A model generated the notes under the pieces. It saw nothing but the letters and a program-made list of their open reading frames with translations, made no database searches and was not told the DNA's origin. A stretch of 64,000 bases of DNA from Aeromonas lusitana (GTDB taxonomy: Bacteria; Pseudomonadota; Gammaproteobacteria; Enterobacterales; Aeromonadaceae), in NCBI RefSeq assembly GCF_002812985.1, contig NZ_PGCP01000002.1, forward strand, positions 62,001 to 126,000, given 5' to 3'. Below, piece after piece: positions 39,190-48,218 of this stretch. The stretch's first letter is position 1, and each line of letters starts with the position of its first letter. The translations under genes were made by a program, and so were the position numbers.

Positions 39190-40968
39190 ATGCACCAAGA
39201 CAGCACGCAGTGGATGGGCAAACTCTCCATCCTGGGGCTGGCGATCCTGAATATCAGCCCGCTGGCGATGGCTCAACAGAGCAGCACGACCGGCGAGTTT
39301 CGCAAAGACAACAGCGCTCCCCAGATCTACAGCCAGGAGGGCCTGGTCAACAATTTCCCCCAGAAGCTGCCCCTGGGCGCGGCCTTCGCCCCCTTGCTGA
39401 CCGCCTGGGATGCGGAAGATGGGGAGCTCAGCACCCGCATCAGCCAGAAGAGCGGGGTCAATACCCAGCAGCCCGGCCACTATGTGGCCCAGTATCAGGT
39501 CAAGGACAATGGCCTGCCCACGGTGGATGGCTTCAAGGGGTGGGGGAGTGTCACCACCACCTTCTCGCTGCCGGTCACCGTCTATGATCCGGCGCTGGAG
39601 CATCCCGTCAATCAGCTCGCCCTGGGGGCACTCTGGGATGAGGGCCCCGTCATCAACAGCAGCCTCCTCATGGCGGTAGGCAGCGAGCTGAGCCGCCCCC
39701 TGTGGATCCCGGGCTCCGGCCTGCCACTGCTGGGGGAGCGGCTGTCCATTCGCAGCTTCCAGGTCAAAGAGGGGGTCTGGGGTGGCAATAACCGCCAGTT
39801 TGCGCTGCGCCTGACCGATCCCGCCAGCGGCGAGGTGCTCTATGACGGGCCCCTGACCTTCAGCACCGGCACTACTTTCACCCCCAGCGCCCCCATCTCG
39901 GTGCTGGCGGATCGGGACTACCAATTCACCCTGCGCTACCTGGCCGGAGCCAGCAAGCAGGGCTTCAAGCGCAACGAAGCGGGCCAATTCTGGCTCAATG
40001 CGGAGGGGGTACAGGAGCAGGCGCTCTATCCCTATGCCCAGGTGCTGGCGGATCCCGCCAACCAGCTCGCGTTCGACCCCGGCCTCAGCCGTCCGCTCAA
40101 GGAGAAGTTGCTGAGCAGCGCGGGGGGCCAGGAGCTGCTCCACGTCCGCAAGCTGCCGGGGGCCGAGGCCCAGGTGCTGAACTACGTCATCGCGGATCCG
40201 GCGCTGGCGACGCTCCAGATCCAGCAGGGAGAGGGAGAGGACCGATTGGTGCTGAGCGGGCTGCAGGAGGGGGAGACCAACCTGGAGATCCTGGCCAACG
40301 GCGAGCGGGTCGATCTGGTACGCCTCATCGTCACGGCACCCAAGGCGGTGACCCTCTCCTACAGCTACATCGCCTTCCCCGGCGAGGCCAGGACCCATCT
40401 CTGGGATGACGGCGTCCTGATCCAGCGCGACATCAGCCGCCGCTATGCCCCCTACAACATCCGGCTCAGCTGGGTCGACAACGGCGTGCTGGTGCACGAG
40501 TGGGACAAGGATGGCGATGGCTACTCTACCGACGCAGGGCGTATCGAGCAGGCCGCGCCGATCAAGGAGGGCTGGATCCCGAACCAGGAGCTGGTCTTCT
40601 CCAATCTCTATGTGATGCGACTCACCAAGGATGATGCTCGGCCATGCCCCGGCACTGGCGGGGGCTCATCCACGGGCTCGGGGCCGACCGATGCGCCACC
40701 CCGTGCCGGCTATCGCGCCGCCTGTCCCGGCAATGCCACCGAGCTGGGCCAGTCCCTGACCCTGGCCCATGAGCTGGGCCATAACCTGGGGCTGTGGCAC
40801 ACCAAGGACACAGAACCCAATGGCGCCGCCAACCTCATGTATGTCGGTCGCCAGGAGGGGATCTTCTTCGCGTCCCAGTGGCGGGTGATCCACCAGACTC
40901 TGAGCAGCCGCATCGCCGCCGGGGATCCCGGGGTGAGCGAGGCCAAGGGGCCGAGCCAGAACCGATAA
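39190..40968 (+). CDS. Secreted zinc metalloprotease of metzincin type, family unassigned
   Basis: A 592-residue protein with signal peptide (ILNISPLAMAQ) and the metzincin zinc motif HELGHNLGLWH at about residue 527, followed by the Met-turn NLMYVGR, leaving only about 50 residues C-terminal. An Ig-like DUF5011-type domain lies at about 55-110 (LLTAWDAEDGELSTRIS). Two middle regions resemble the TagA/StcE-type beta-rich architecture loosely, but I cannot assign a named family. GAGGA precedes the ATG. It sits between the chitinase and the M66 protease, without a start-stop overlap. Likely secreted by the type II system (inference). Confidence 0.85.
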   Translation: MHQDSTQWMGKLSILGLAILNISPLAMAQQSSTTGEFRKDNSAPQIYSQEGLVNNFPQKLPLGAAFAPLLTAWDAEDGELSTRISQKSGVNTQQPGHYVAQYQVKDNGLPTVDGFKGWGSVTTTFSLPVTVYDPALEHPVNQLALGALWDEGPVINSSLLMAVGSELSRPLWIPGSGLPLLGERLSIRSFQVKEGVWGGNNRQFALRLTDPASGEVLYDGPLTFSTGTTFTPSAPISVLADRDYQFTLRYLAGASKQGFKRNEAGQFWLNAEGVQEQALYPYAQVLADPANQLAFDPGLSRPLKEKLLSSAGGQELLHVRKLPGAEAQVLNYVIADPALATLQIQQGEGEDRLVLSGLQEGETNLEILANGERVDLVRLIVTAPKAVTLSYSYIAFPGEARTHLWDDGVLIQRDISRRYAPYNIRLSWVDNGVLVHEWDKDGDGYSTDAGRIEQAAPIKEGWIPNQELVFSNLYVMRLTKDDARPCPGTGGGSSTGSGPTDAPPRAGYRAACPGNATELGQSLTLAHELGHNLGLWHTKDTEPNGAANLMYVGRQEGIFFASQWRVIHQTLSSRIAAGDPGVSEAKGPSQNR

Positions 40969-40980
40969 ACAGCGCTGAGT

Positions 40981-41009
40981 GGTGACAGGTTCTGGACGAA
41001 CCTGCCACC
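40981..41009 (+). terminator. Stem-loop between the two metalloprotease genes
   Basis: GGTGACAGGTTC, five bases, GAACCTGCCACC (one A-C mismatch). No U-run, so a weak terminator or mRNA-stability hairpin. Confidence 0.5.
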
Positions 41010-41098
41010 CCAGCACAGAGATTCAAATAAGTGGATGGGGGCGGAGCCGAGGAGCCGTCACCTGTTCCATCAGGCTTCTTACAACAAGGCATGTGGAC

Positions 41099-43495
41099 AT
41101 GCCCAACAGGATGAAAACCATGACAATGAAAAAAACGCACATCGCCAGTCTGATCATGGCCACGCTGGCAAGCGGCCCTCTGCTGGCCGCGGTCCAGGCG
41201 CCCCCCTCCCTGCCGTTCAACGACAGGCCCCCCATCAATGATCTGCAAGGCTCCCTCGCGGCCCAGGTGCAGTTTGCCCAGAGCCAGATCCTGCCGGCCC
41301 ACCCCAAGGAGGGGGACAATCAGCCGAGGCTGGTGGCCGAGCGCAAGAGCCTGCTGCTGGTGCGGCCCCTGCAGGCCGACGCCAGCGTGCCCATGCAGCT
41401 GACGGCCAGGGATGGTGCCGGTCGCCTGCTCGGTGCCCTGACCCTCAATGGCCCGGATCAGTTGCCCAAACCGGCCTACTACCTGGAAGGTTCACCGGAG
41501 GAGGGGGTCGACTTCACCCCGGGCCCCGGCACCAGCGGCGTCATCAACAGCAGCGGCGAGCTGGCCAAGCTCAGCGATCCCGCCGGCGCCTTCCTGCAGG
41601 GCAAGTTGCAACCCCATGCCCTGGTGACCATCCAGACCGCGGACGGGCGCTGGGTGCGGGATATCCAGCTGCCGGGCGACGCCGCACTGACCGGCAAGAT
41701 GGTGCGGGTCGTTTCCAACGCCGGCTACAACTCGACCATCCATTACAGCGGTCGCCAGGCGACGATTTCTCGTGGCCAGACGCTGCAGTTCAAGTTCGTG
41801 GGGGGCCAGTGGATCCGGGACGGGGAGCTTGAGAACAACGGCCTTCGCTATGCGACCGATGCCTGGAGCGCCGTGCTGCCGGCAGAGTGGATCCTGCCTG
41901 GCCTCAACCTGCAACTGAGCCAGGGGGCGCTGAGCGGCGAGTTGAACGGGCTCGACATAGGGGCGCCGAGCGAGCTGCTCATCCACACCATCGACATCGG
42001 CATGCTCACCTCTCCCCGCAACGAGTTCGATTTTGCCAAGGATCCCGAGGCGCATCGGGAGTATTTCCAGACGGTGCCCACCAGCCGGCTCATCGTCAGC
42101 CAGTACGCACCGCTCTCCTTGAGCGAGGTGATGCTGCCGGATGGCACCCTGCTCACGGACTTTGATCCCAGCCAGGGGGGCTGGCACGAGGGCACCATGC
42201 GCCAGCGCATCGGCAAGGAGCTGGTCTCCCTTGGTATCGACAACGCCAACTACGGCATCAACAGCACGGCAGGGGAGGGGGAGAACAGCCATCCCTATGT
42301 GGTGGCCCAGCTGGCGGCCCACAACAGCCGCGGCAAGTACGCCAACGGGGTGCAGGTGCACGGCGGCTCTGGCGGCGGTGGCATCGTCACCCTCGACAGC
42401 TCCCTTGGCAACGAGTTCAGCCACGAGGTGGGTCACAACTATGGTCTCGGCCACTATGTGGGGGGCTTCGCCGGCTCGGTGCACCGCAGCGCCGAGGCCG
42501 CCAACTCCAGCTGGGGTTGGGACGGGGACAAGAACCGCTTCATTCCTAACTTCGGGGTCAGCCGCAATGGCCAGAGCACCTGCCTCGACGGCCAGTGCCA
42601 GGCCCCCTTCGACGGCCGTCCGTTTGGCCTGGATGCCATGGCGGGGGGCGCGCCCCTCTCCAGCTTCAATCGCTTCACCCTCTACACCCCGAACTCGGCG
42701 GCCATCATACAGAACTTCCTCGAGAGCAAGGCGGTGTTCGATGCCCGCTCGGTGACCGGCTTCAGCAAGTGGAATGCGACCACAGCGACCATGGAGCCCT
42801 ATCAGCACAAGGTCGAGGCCCTGGAGCAGGTGAGCGCCCCCATGAACAGCCTGGGGGAGGCCAAGCTGGCGGCCCTGCTGGCGGAATACGATCTGGTCAA
42901 GGTGGCCATGTGGGATGGCAACTGGACGCGCAACATCCAGCCGCCCCCCGCCTCGGCCGCCAACGCGGGCCGGATCCTCACCGTCGATCACAACGCCGGT
43001 TACAACAGCGTGCTCTTCATCAACGGTCAGCAGATCACCGTCTCCCGTGGCTTCAAGAAGAGCTACACCTCGGATGGCAGCCGCTGGCAGGAAGGGGCGC
43101 CGGTGGACACCCGAGCTCCGCGCAAGCCGCAGGGCTTCGGGGTGCCGGTGACTACCCTGGTGGGCTACTACGATCCTCAGAGTCAGCTGCCGAGCTATGT
43201 CTACCCGGCGCTGCATGGCGCCTATGGCTTCAGCTACGGGGATGATGGTGCCAAGGTCACGGGTGGTGACTGCCAGTTGCAGGTGGAGACCCGGAGCGGT
43301 CTGTTGCAGTTCCGGTTGGCCAATCACCGCCTGAGCGCCGGGCTGATGAACAAGTTCCATGTCAACGTGCCAGAGGCGAGCGAGCCAAGCCGTGCCGCCG
43401 TGGTCTGCGGCGGCAGAACCCTGGATCAGCAGGCCATTTCGGCGCCGGCCGGGACGCTCACCTACACAGTCAATGGACGCCCGTTGCAGCAGTGA
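41099..43495 (+). CDS. StcE/TagA-type secreted metalloprotease (peptidase M66)
   Basis: An M66 zinc metalloprotease of about 798 residues. StcE of E. coli O157 and TagA of Vibrio cleave mucins and mucin-type O-glycoproteins. The zinc motif HEVGHNYGLGH lies at about residue 442 and is followed by YVGGFAGSVH. The signal peptide is ASLIMATLASGPLLAA. Two copies of a small beta module, NAGYNS...ISRGQ/VSRGF, lie at about residues 201-240 and 625-665. The start is ambiguous among four in-frame ATGs (41099, 41111, 41120, 41126); 41099 has AAGG nine nt upstream. It follows another metzincin gene. Confidence 0.9.
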   Translation: MPNRMKTMTMKKTHIASLIMATLASGPLLAAVQAPPSLPFNDRPPINDLQGSLAAQVQFAQSQILPAHPKEGDNQPRLVAERKSLLLVRPLQADASVPMQLTARDGAGRLLGALTLNGPDQLPKPAYYLEGSPEEGVDFTPGPGTSGVINSSGELAKLSDPAGAFLQGKLQPHALVTIQTADGRWVRDIQLPGDAALTGKMVRVVSNAGYNSTIHYSGRQATISRGQTLQFKFVGGQWIRDGELENNGLRYATDAWSAVLPAEWILPGLNLQLSQGALSGELNGLDIGAPSELLIHTIDIGMLTSPRNEFDFAKDPEAHREYFQTVPTSRLIVSQYAPLSLSEVMLPDGTLLTDFDPSQGGWHEGTMRQRIGKELVSLGIDNANYGINSTAGEGENSHPYVVAQLAAHNSRGKYANGVQVHGGSGGGGIVTLDSSLGNEFSHEVGHNYGLGHYVGGFAGSVHRSAEAANSSWGWDGDKNRFIPNFGVSRNGQSTCLDGQCQAPFDGRPFGLDAMAGGAPLSSFNRFTLYTPNSAAIIQNFLESKAVFDARSVTGFSKWNATTATMEPYQHKVEALEQVSAPMNSLGEAKLAALLAEYDLVKVAMWDGNWTRNIQPPPASAANAGRILTVDHNAGYNSVLFINGQQITVSRGFKKSYTSDGSRWQEGAPVDTRAPRKPQGFGVPVTTLVGYYDPQSQLPSYVYPALHGAYGFSYGDDGAKVTGGDCQLQVETRSGLLQFRLANHRLSAGLMNKFHVNVPEASEPSRAAVVCGGRTLDQQAISAPAGTLTYTVNGRPLQQ

Positions 43496-43558
43496 TTCAT
43501 GTTGTTCATATTGCTTTTTACAGCGCCATATAGCGTAAAAGAAGGTAAATGACACAAT

Positions 43559-43584
43559 AAAAAAGGCCCCTCGGGGCCTTTTTT
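43559..43584. terminator. Bidirectional terminator, M66 protease / rlmA
   Basis: AAAAAAGGCCCC TC GGGGCCTTTTTT, symmetrical, between convergent genes. Confidence 0.93.
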
Positions 43585-43603
43585 CATGGCAGGACGCATG
43601 TCG

Positions 43604-44404
43604 TCAGAGCGGCTTTTGCCACAGGCCGAGCAACAGATCCTGTTCCAGCGCATCCGGTCCCTGATGGGTGAAGGCGTGGCGCTGTTCACCGCTCGCTCGC
43701 CAGCCGAGGCGGCTGGTCTCCAGGATGTGGCTGCGCAGGCCCTGATCCATGGTCATGGAGAACTGGCAGCGCACCTGTTGCAGCGGGTTGAGCCCGGTCA
43801 GGGCAGGCCAGCTCAAGGGGTGCTCCATGCTCACCGGGTTGAGGCTGGTCCTCAGTTGCCACTGGTGGCGCGGGCCTGGCTGCAGGTAGAGCAGATAGCC
43901 ACCCGGTGCCAGCCAGCTGACCAACTGTTCTGTCTTGATCTTGAGGTCATTGACCAGCAGCACCTGGGCCGTGCCAGGGAGTAGCGGGGCCTTGGCCGGA
44001 TCGGCGATGACGAAGTGGCCCTCCGGCTGCGCCTTGTTGGCGGCGAAGATGGCGTTCTTGGCCAGATCAAAGCCGCCGAAGCGCCAGCCCGGCAGGCGCT
44101 CGGCCAGGACGCGGCAGTAGTAGCCTTCGCCACAGCCGAGGTGGATGAGTTCAGAGGTGCCGAGAGGGGCCAGCAGGCTCGCCATGGCCTCTACCAGCGG
44201 CAGCTGGTGGCCCTGTTCCAGGAAGCGGCGCTTGGCGCGCATCAGCATGCGGCTGTCGCTGTCCTTGGGATCCTTCTTGCCGGGGATAAGATCGAGATAG
44301 CCTTCCGGGGCCGGGTCGAAGTGGTGTTTCTTGTCGCAATAGACCCCGCGGGAGGCTTCATGAAGATGCAGAGCACCACGACAGATTGGGCATTGAAGAT
44401 GCAT
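43604..44404 (-). CDS. rlmA: 23S rRNA (guanine-745-N1)-methyltransferase RlmA
   Basis: Methylates G745 of 23S rRNA in helix 35. The 266-residue protein begins with a zinc ribbon (CPICRGAL, then YCDKKHHFD) and continues GYLDLIPGKK, DSRMLMRAKRRFLEQGHQ and the SAM-binding IHLGCGEGYYCRVLAE. That zinc finger plus methyltransferase order is specific to RlmA and its TlrB relatives. Ends at a bidirectional terminator. Confidence 0.92.
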   Translation of the reverse strand: MHLQCPICRGALHLHEASRGVYCDKKHHFDPAPEGYLDLIPGKKDPKDSDSRMLMRAKRRFLEQGHQLPLVEAMASLLAPLGTSELIHLGCGEGYYCRVLAERLPGWRFGGFDLAKNAIFAANKAQPEGHFVIADPAKAPLLPGTAQVLLVNDLKIKTEQLVSWLAPGGYLLYLQPGPRHQWQLRTSLNPVSMEHPLSWPALTGLNPLQQVRCQFSMTMDQGLRSHILETSRLGWRASGEQRHAFTHQGPDALEQDLLLGLWQKPL

Positions 44405-44458
44405 AGCTACTCGCTTGGTTGAGGCCGAGAGGGGTACGATTATAGGGGAAGACGATCG

Positions 44459-44483
44459 AAAAAGGCTGCCGGAGCAGCCTTTT
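44459..44483 (-). terminator. Terminator of crp
   Basis: AAAAAGGCTGC, CGGA loop, GCAGCCTTTT; the A-run on the plus side gives a U-run on the minus strand, between crp and rlmA. Confidence 0.85.
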
Positions 44484-44508
44484 ATCTGACGGCGCGGGCT
44501 GCTGCCGA

Positions 44509-45147
44509 TCAGCGGGTACCAAACACCACTATGGTCTTGCCGTGGGCAGAGATGAGCTCTTGCTCTTCCAGCATCTTGAGGATGCGGCCGACGGTTTCGC
44601 GAGAGCAGCCGACGATCTGGCCAATCTCCTGACGGGTGATCTTGATCTGCATGCCATCCGGGTGGGTCATGGCATCCGGCTGTTTGGCCAGGTTCAGCAG
44701 GGTCTGGGCGATCCGGCCGGTCACGTCCAGGAAGGCGAGGTTGCCGACCTTCTGGCTGGTGTGCTGCAGGCGCTTGGCCATCTGGCCGGAGAGGCGCAGC
44801 AGTATGTCCGGGTTGACCTGGATCAGCTGGCGGAATTTCTTGTAGGAGATCTCGGCGACTTCACAAGCTCCCTTGGCACGTACCCAGGCGGAGCGCTCCG
44901 GATTCTCGTTCTCCTCGAACATCCCCATCTCGCCCAGGAAATCACCCTGGTTCAGGTAGGAGAGGATCATCTCCTTGCCTTCGTCGTCCTTGATCAAGAC
45001 GGCGACGGTCCCCTTGACGATGTAATAGAGGGTTTCCGCTTTCTCACCGGCGTGGATCAGGGTGCTCTTGGCGGGATACTTATGAATGTGGCAATGCGAC
45101 AAGAACCACTCAAGGGTGGGATCGCTTTGCGGTTTGCCAATGATCAT
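44509..45147 (-). CDS. crp: cAMP receptor protein CRP
   Basis: The global catabolite regulator, 212 residues. The cAMP pocket [20 protein letters not shown] and recognition helix [16 protein letters not shown] are present, the latter identical in key residues (RETVGR) to E. coli. Compared with E. coli (GELGLFEEGQERSAW) there is a two-residue insertion before ERSAW, which accounts for the 212 versus 210 length. Divergent from the yhfA/osmC-type gene exactly as in E. coli. The 315-bp divergent spacer should hold both promoters; I could not assign a convincing CRP box in it by eye. Confidence 0.98.
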   Translation of the reverse strand: MIIGKPQSDPTLEWFLSHCHIHKYPAKSTLIHAGEKAETLYYIVKGTVAVLIKDDEGKEMILSYLNQGDFLGEMGMFEENENPERSAWVRAKGACEVAEISYKKFRQLIQVNPDILLRLSGQMAKRLQHTSQKVGNLAFLDVTGRIAQTLLNLAKQPDAMTHPDGMQIKITRQEIGQIVGCSRETVGRILKMLEEQELISAHGKTIVVFGTR

Positions 45148-45462
45148 GAGACTTCCTCTGTAGTGTCTTTTTTATGGACTCGTGCGTCCGGGCAAGTTGC
45201 CAAGCTTGCCATTCCTTGTATTGGGTCGCAGTAGAATAAGAGCCTTTGTCTGTGCTGACAAGGCTTTGGGGACTTTTGCCCGCGCCATCTTGCGCCGTTC
45301 TGCTGCGCCATCCCGGCCATTCTAGGTAAGAAGAGGTCGGAAGATGTTGATTTCGATCTATTTCCGCTGGAAGTGCACAAGATAATGGGACATGTGCCAC
45401 TCGGGCCTTGGCTGAGGTATGCTATGAGCGTTATAACCGTTGTCATTGAGAGGAAATGTGAG

Positions 45463-45867
45463 ATGAAAGCCAAGGTCAGCTGGGTGGAAGGCATGAAGTT
45501 TGTGGGTCAGAGCGAGTCCGGTCATCAGGTGACGCTGGACGGCGCGAACCCGGGCGAAGGTGCCAGCCCGATGGAGATGATCCTGCTGGCGGTCGGTGGT
45601 TGCAGCTCCATCGATGTGGTCTCCATCCTGGAGAAGGCGCGTCAGGTTGTGACCGCGTGCCATGTGGAGCTGGAAGGGGAACGGGCCGACTCGGTCCCCC
45701 GGGTCTTTGAGAAGATCCATCTGAATTTCGTCGTGACCGGCAAGGGGTTGGCCGAGAAACAGGTGGCCCGCGCGGTCGACCTGTCGATGGAAAAGTATTG
45801 TTCAGTTTCCCTGATGTTGGAAAAAGCGGTCGAAATTACCCATAGTTATCAAATCGTTGAAGCTTGA
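45463..45867 (+). CDS. yhfA: OsmC-family protein YhfA
   Basis: A 134-residue OsmC/Ohr-fold peroxidase-like protein with the two conserved cysteines in AVGGCSSIDVVS and MEKYCSVS. Adjacent and divergent to crp as in E. coli, where the homolog is YhfA. ATG chosen with GAGAGGAAA upstream; 30 upstream codons overlap the promoter region. Specific substrate of YhfA is not known. Confidence 0.9.
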   Translation: MKAKVSWVEGMKFVGQSESGHQVTLDGANPGEGASPMEMILLAVGGCSSIDVVSILEKARQVVTACHVELEGERADSVPRVFEKIHLNFVVTGKGLAEKQVARAVDLSMEKYCSVSLMLEKAVEITHSYQIVEA

Positions 45868-45915
45868 TAGTTGTAGTTTGTCCCGTCGATAACGCCATGA
45901 CATAAGGAAAGTGCA

Positions 45916-46215
45916 ATGAAAAAGATGATAATGTTGCTTCCCCTGTTCGGGCTGGCTGCCTGTAGCATGCCGCAGCCGACCCAATATCAGTACAGTCAGT
46001 ATCAGTGTGGGGAAGAGCTGTTGGCCATCACCTATGATGCCCAGGCCGACATGGTGCAGTTCCCCTATGCCGGTGTCTATCACAAGCTGGGGCGCATCGA
46101 GTCGCCCAAAGACACGGCCAGCTACTCAGATGGCGTTACCACCTTCTCCCACAAGGACAAGCAGGGCACCCTGGTTCAAAAAGGCGTGACTCAGCTCACC
46201 TGCGAACTCAAGTAA
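45916..46215 (+). CDS. MliC-like lysozyme-inhibitor lipoprotein
   Basis: A 99-residue lipoprotein (lipobox LAAC) whose mature part has the eight-strand MliC/PliC pattern: YQCGEELLAITYD, then a C-terminal SYSDGVTTFSHKDKQGTLVQ, ending LTCELK with paired cysteines. MliC proteins bind and inhibit C-type lysozyme at the cell surface. Sequence similarity is limited, so this is a fold-level call. AAGGAAA precedes the ATG. Confidence 0.75.
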   Translation: MKKMIMLLPLFGLAACSMPQPTQYQYSQYQCGEELLAITYDAQADMVQFPYAGVYHKLGRIESPKDTASYSDGVTTFSHKDKQGTLVQKGVTQLTCELK

Positions 46216-46236
46216 TCCTGTGACTTGCGTGTGTCG

Positions 46237-46265
46237 ACAACGGCCTGCCTCGAGCAGGCCGTTGT
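46237..46265. terminator. Bidirectional terminator, MliC-like / DUF4136 genes
   Basis: Perfect 12-bp stem ACAACGGCCTGC / GCAGGCCGTTGT with a five-base loop, between convergent genes; T-tail weak. Confidence 0.82.
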
Positions 46266-46276
46266 GCTTTGGGGCC

Positions 46277-46810
46277 TCAGCGGGCGGGCAGGGAGCCTAG
46301 CAGCTGGGCGGCGAGCTGCTGGCTGAGCTGGCGGCGGGCGGCATCATCGATGGGGCTGTCGCTGGCGAGCTGGATGGCGCTGCTCCACACCGTCTGCTGG
46401 CTCTGCCTGTCGAGCAGCAATATGGCGAGGGTGCCCTTGCGGGCATCTCCCTTGGCCTGCAGGCCCGGGGTCATGCCGAGACGGGAGAAGATCTCGCCAT
46501 CGCTCATGTCCTTGCTGCCCGCCACCCCGATGGCGACCCAGACATCGGCCTCATCGAGGGGAACGCTCTGCCAGCCCTTGCCGTTGAGATCGTCACTGAC
46601 CGCCTGCTGCACCGGCTCCAGCCAGCCGGCGGCGCTGTTGCCGGCGTACTGGAACTGCTCGGCCAGCGCATAGCGCGGGGTGGCGCCGTAGCGCCAGTGG
46701 TCCGCAGGCCTTACCACCATGGTGCCGGTCTCGACCGTGGGGGCGGCGGGGCCCGTGCTGCAACCGCCCAGCAGGGCGGCCATTGTTAACGAGAGAAGTA
46801 CAGCGCGCAT
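46277..46810 (-). CDS. DUF4136-domain lipoprotein
   Basis: A 177-residue putative lipoprotein (lipobox LGGC). The mature domain has the DUF4136 pattern DLNGKGWQSVPLDEADVWVAIGV and TLAILLLDRQSQQTVWSSAIQ, as in many gammaproteobacterial envelope lipoproteins of unknown role. The ATG has AAGGAG six nt upstream; the preceding GTG is too close. Follows prkB by about 15 nt on the same strand, so probably cotranscribed. Confidence 0.85.
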   Translation of the reverse strand: MRAVLLSLTMAALLGGCSTGPAAPTVETGTMVVRPADHWRYGATPRYALAEQFQYAGNSAAGWLEPVQQAVSDDLNGKGWQSVPLDEADVWVAIGVAGSKDMSDGEIFSRLGMTPGLQAKGDARKGTLAILLLDRQSQQTVWSSAIQLASDSPIDDAARRQLSQQLAAQLLGSLPAR

Positions 46811-46825
46811 CACATGCTCCTTGGC

Positions 46826-47695
46826 TCAGGTGATCTTGCCCGTTTCGATCAGTTGCTGGATCAGGGGGCGCAGGATCAGCTCCATCGCAAAACCCATCTT
46901 GCCGCCCGGCACCACGATAGTGTTCATCCTCGACATGAAGGCGCCGTCGATCATCGACAGCAGGTAGGGGAAGTCCACCTGCTTGATGCCCCGAAACCGG
47001 ATCACCAGCATACTCTCGTCCAGACTCGGGATCACCTTGGCGCTGAAGGGGTTGGAGGTGTCGACGGTCGGCACCCGCTGGAAGTTGATGTGGGTGCGGG
47101 AGAACTGGGGGGTGATGAAGTTGATGTAGTCATCCATGGAGCGGACGATGGAGTCGGTGACCGCCTCGCGAGAGTGGCCTCGCTCGGAGGTGTCGCGAAT
47201 GAGCTTCTGGATCCACTCCAGGTTGACGATGGGCACCACCCCGATGAGAAAGTCCACGTGCCGTGCCACGTTGTGTTCGCCGGTGACCACGCCGCCGTGC
47301 AGCCCCTCGTAGAACAGCAGATCCGTCTCTCCCGGCAGATCCTGCCAGGGGGTGAAGGTGCCCGGCATCTGGTTGAAGGGCACCGCCTCGTCAAAACTGT
47401 GCAGGTAGCGCCGGTACTGGCCGCTGCCGCTCTGGCCGTACTCCTGAAAGAAGGACTCCAGCAGGCCGAAGTCATTCGCCTCCGGCCCGAAGTAGCTGAT
47501 GTGACGTCCCTGTTCGCGCGCCTTGCGGATCGCCACGTCCATCTCGGGCCGGGTGTAGCGATGAAAACTGTCGCCCTCGACCACGGCCGCGTTGTACCCC
47601 AGCTGGTGGAACATGGAGCGAAACGCATTGGTGGAGGTGGAGGTGCCGGCACCGGACGAACCGGTAACCGCAATGATGGGATGCTTGGCCGACAT
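46826..47695 (-). CDS. prkB: Phosphoribulokinase-like kinase PrkB
   Basis: A 289-residue P-loop kinase of the PRK family. Walker A is GSSGAGTSTST, and the sequence VVEGDSFHRYTRPEMD and FYEGLHGGVVTGEHN match bacterial PrkB. Despite similarity to Calvin-cycle phosphoribulokinase, the enterobacterial PrkB role is unknown; no RuBisCO is nearby. Gene order yheU-prkB-(yhfA)-crp is the enterobacterial one. Confidence 0.92.
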   Translation of the reverse strand: MSAKHPIIAVTGSSGAGTSTSTNAFRSMFHQLGYNAAVVEGDSFHRYTRPEMDVAIRKAREQGRHISYFGPEANDFGLLESFFQEYGQSGSGQYRRYLHSFDEAVPFNQMPGTFTPWQDLPGETDLLFYEGLHGGVVTGEHNVARHVDFLIGVVPIVNLEWIQKLIRDTSERGHSREAVTDSIVRSMDDYINFITPQFSRTHINFQRVPTVDTSNPFSAKVIPSLDESMLVIRFRGIKQVDFPYLLSMIDGAFMSRMNTIVVPGGKMGFAMELILRPLIQQLIETGKIT

Positions 47696-47892
47696 AGAAT
47701 TCTCTCTTCCTTGGGAGTTCCGTTATAAGGGGATGTTCAAAGGGCGGTCAAGTGGGTTCTCTGGCCGACCCTGGCCGTGGGAACCCTGGGGGGCAGCGAA
47801 AGCGACTGCCACTCACAGAACCACTTCCTGTTTATTCTCTGTAAATGCCATCTGTTGGTTGGATTCGCTGCCTGTGGGAGCGGGGAGGTGCC

Positions 47893-48135
47893 TTATTCAG
47901 GCATGTCCGGGGCGGCATAACGATGCAGGGACTCCAGGGGAACTATATTTATGCTCTCATGGAGTTCGCTGTAGACGATAACTGCGCTACCTTGCTGCAG
48001 TTGTTTTCTGACATCATCGACCTTGTCAGTCAGGCTGACATCCTGTTCACCGTATTCGGTACCCTCTTGCAGGACGAAGTGTTCGAGCAGGTTGTTGAGC
48101 GTATCCGGATCAAGCTCTTGCCAGGGGATTATCAT
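47893..48135 (-). CDS. yheU: YheU family protein (UPF0270)
   Basis: An 80-residue cytoplasmic protein closely matching Yhe[33 protein letters not shown] and [17 protein letters not shown]. Function unknown. An ATG six codons upstream (48153) is possible, but the family starts at the chosen Met. Normally it sits directly downstream of yheT; here a diguanylate cyclase on the other strand lies between them. Confidence 0.92.
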   Translation of the reverse strand: MIIPWQELDPDTLNNLLEHFVLQEGTEYGEQDVSLTDKVDDVRKQLQQGSAVIVYSELHESINIVPLESLHRYAAPDMPE

Positions 48136-48218
48136 GGTTTCATCTTCGGTCATGGAAATGGGGACATTGTCTTTGTCTGACCACCAAGCGCAAGCAGTTT
48201 GTCCGGGCGAGGTCGTCC

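Noticed and set aside
41492..43555. 687-codon minus-strand open frame
   Set aside because: Antisense to the M66 protease; no signal, start site or domain support.
45148..45462. CRP autoregulatory box in the crp/yhfA spacer
   Set aside because: Looked for TGTGA-n6-TCACA; only half-site-like strings and a GGCAAG/CTTGCC dyad were found, not enough to call a site.
46826..47695. Calvin-cycle phosphoribulokinase
   Set aside because: Context (crp, yhfA, yheU, yheT) and sequence fit the enterobacterial PrkB; no RuBisCO or cbb genes.
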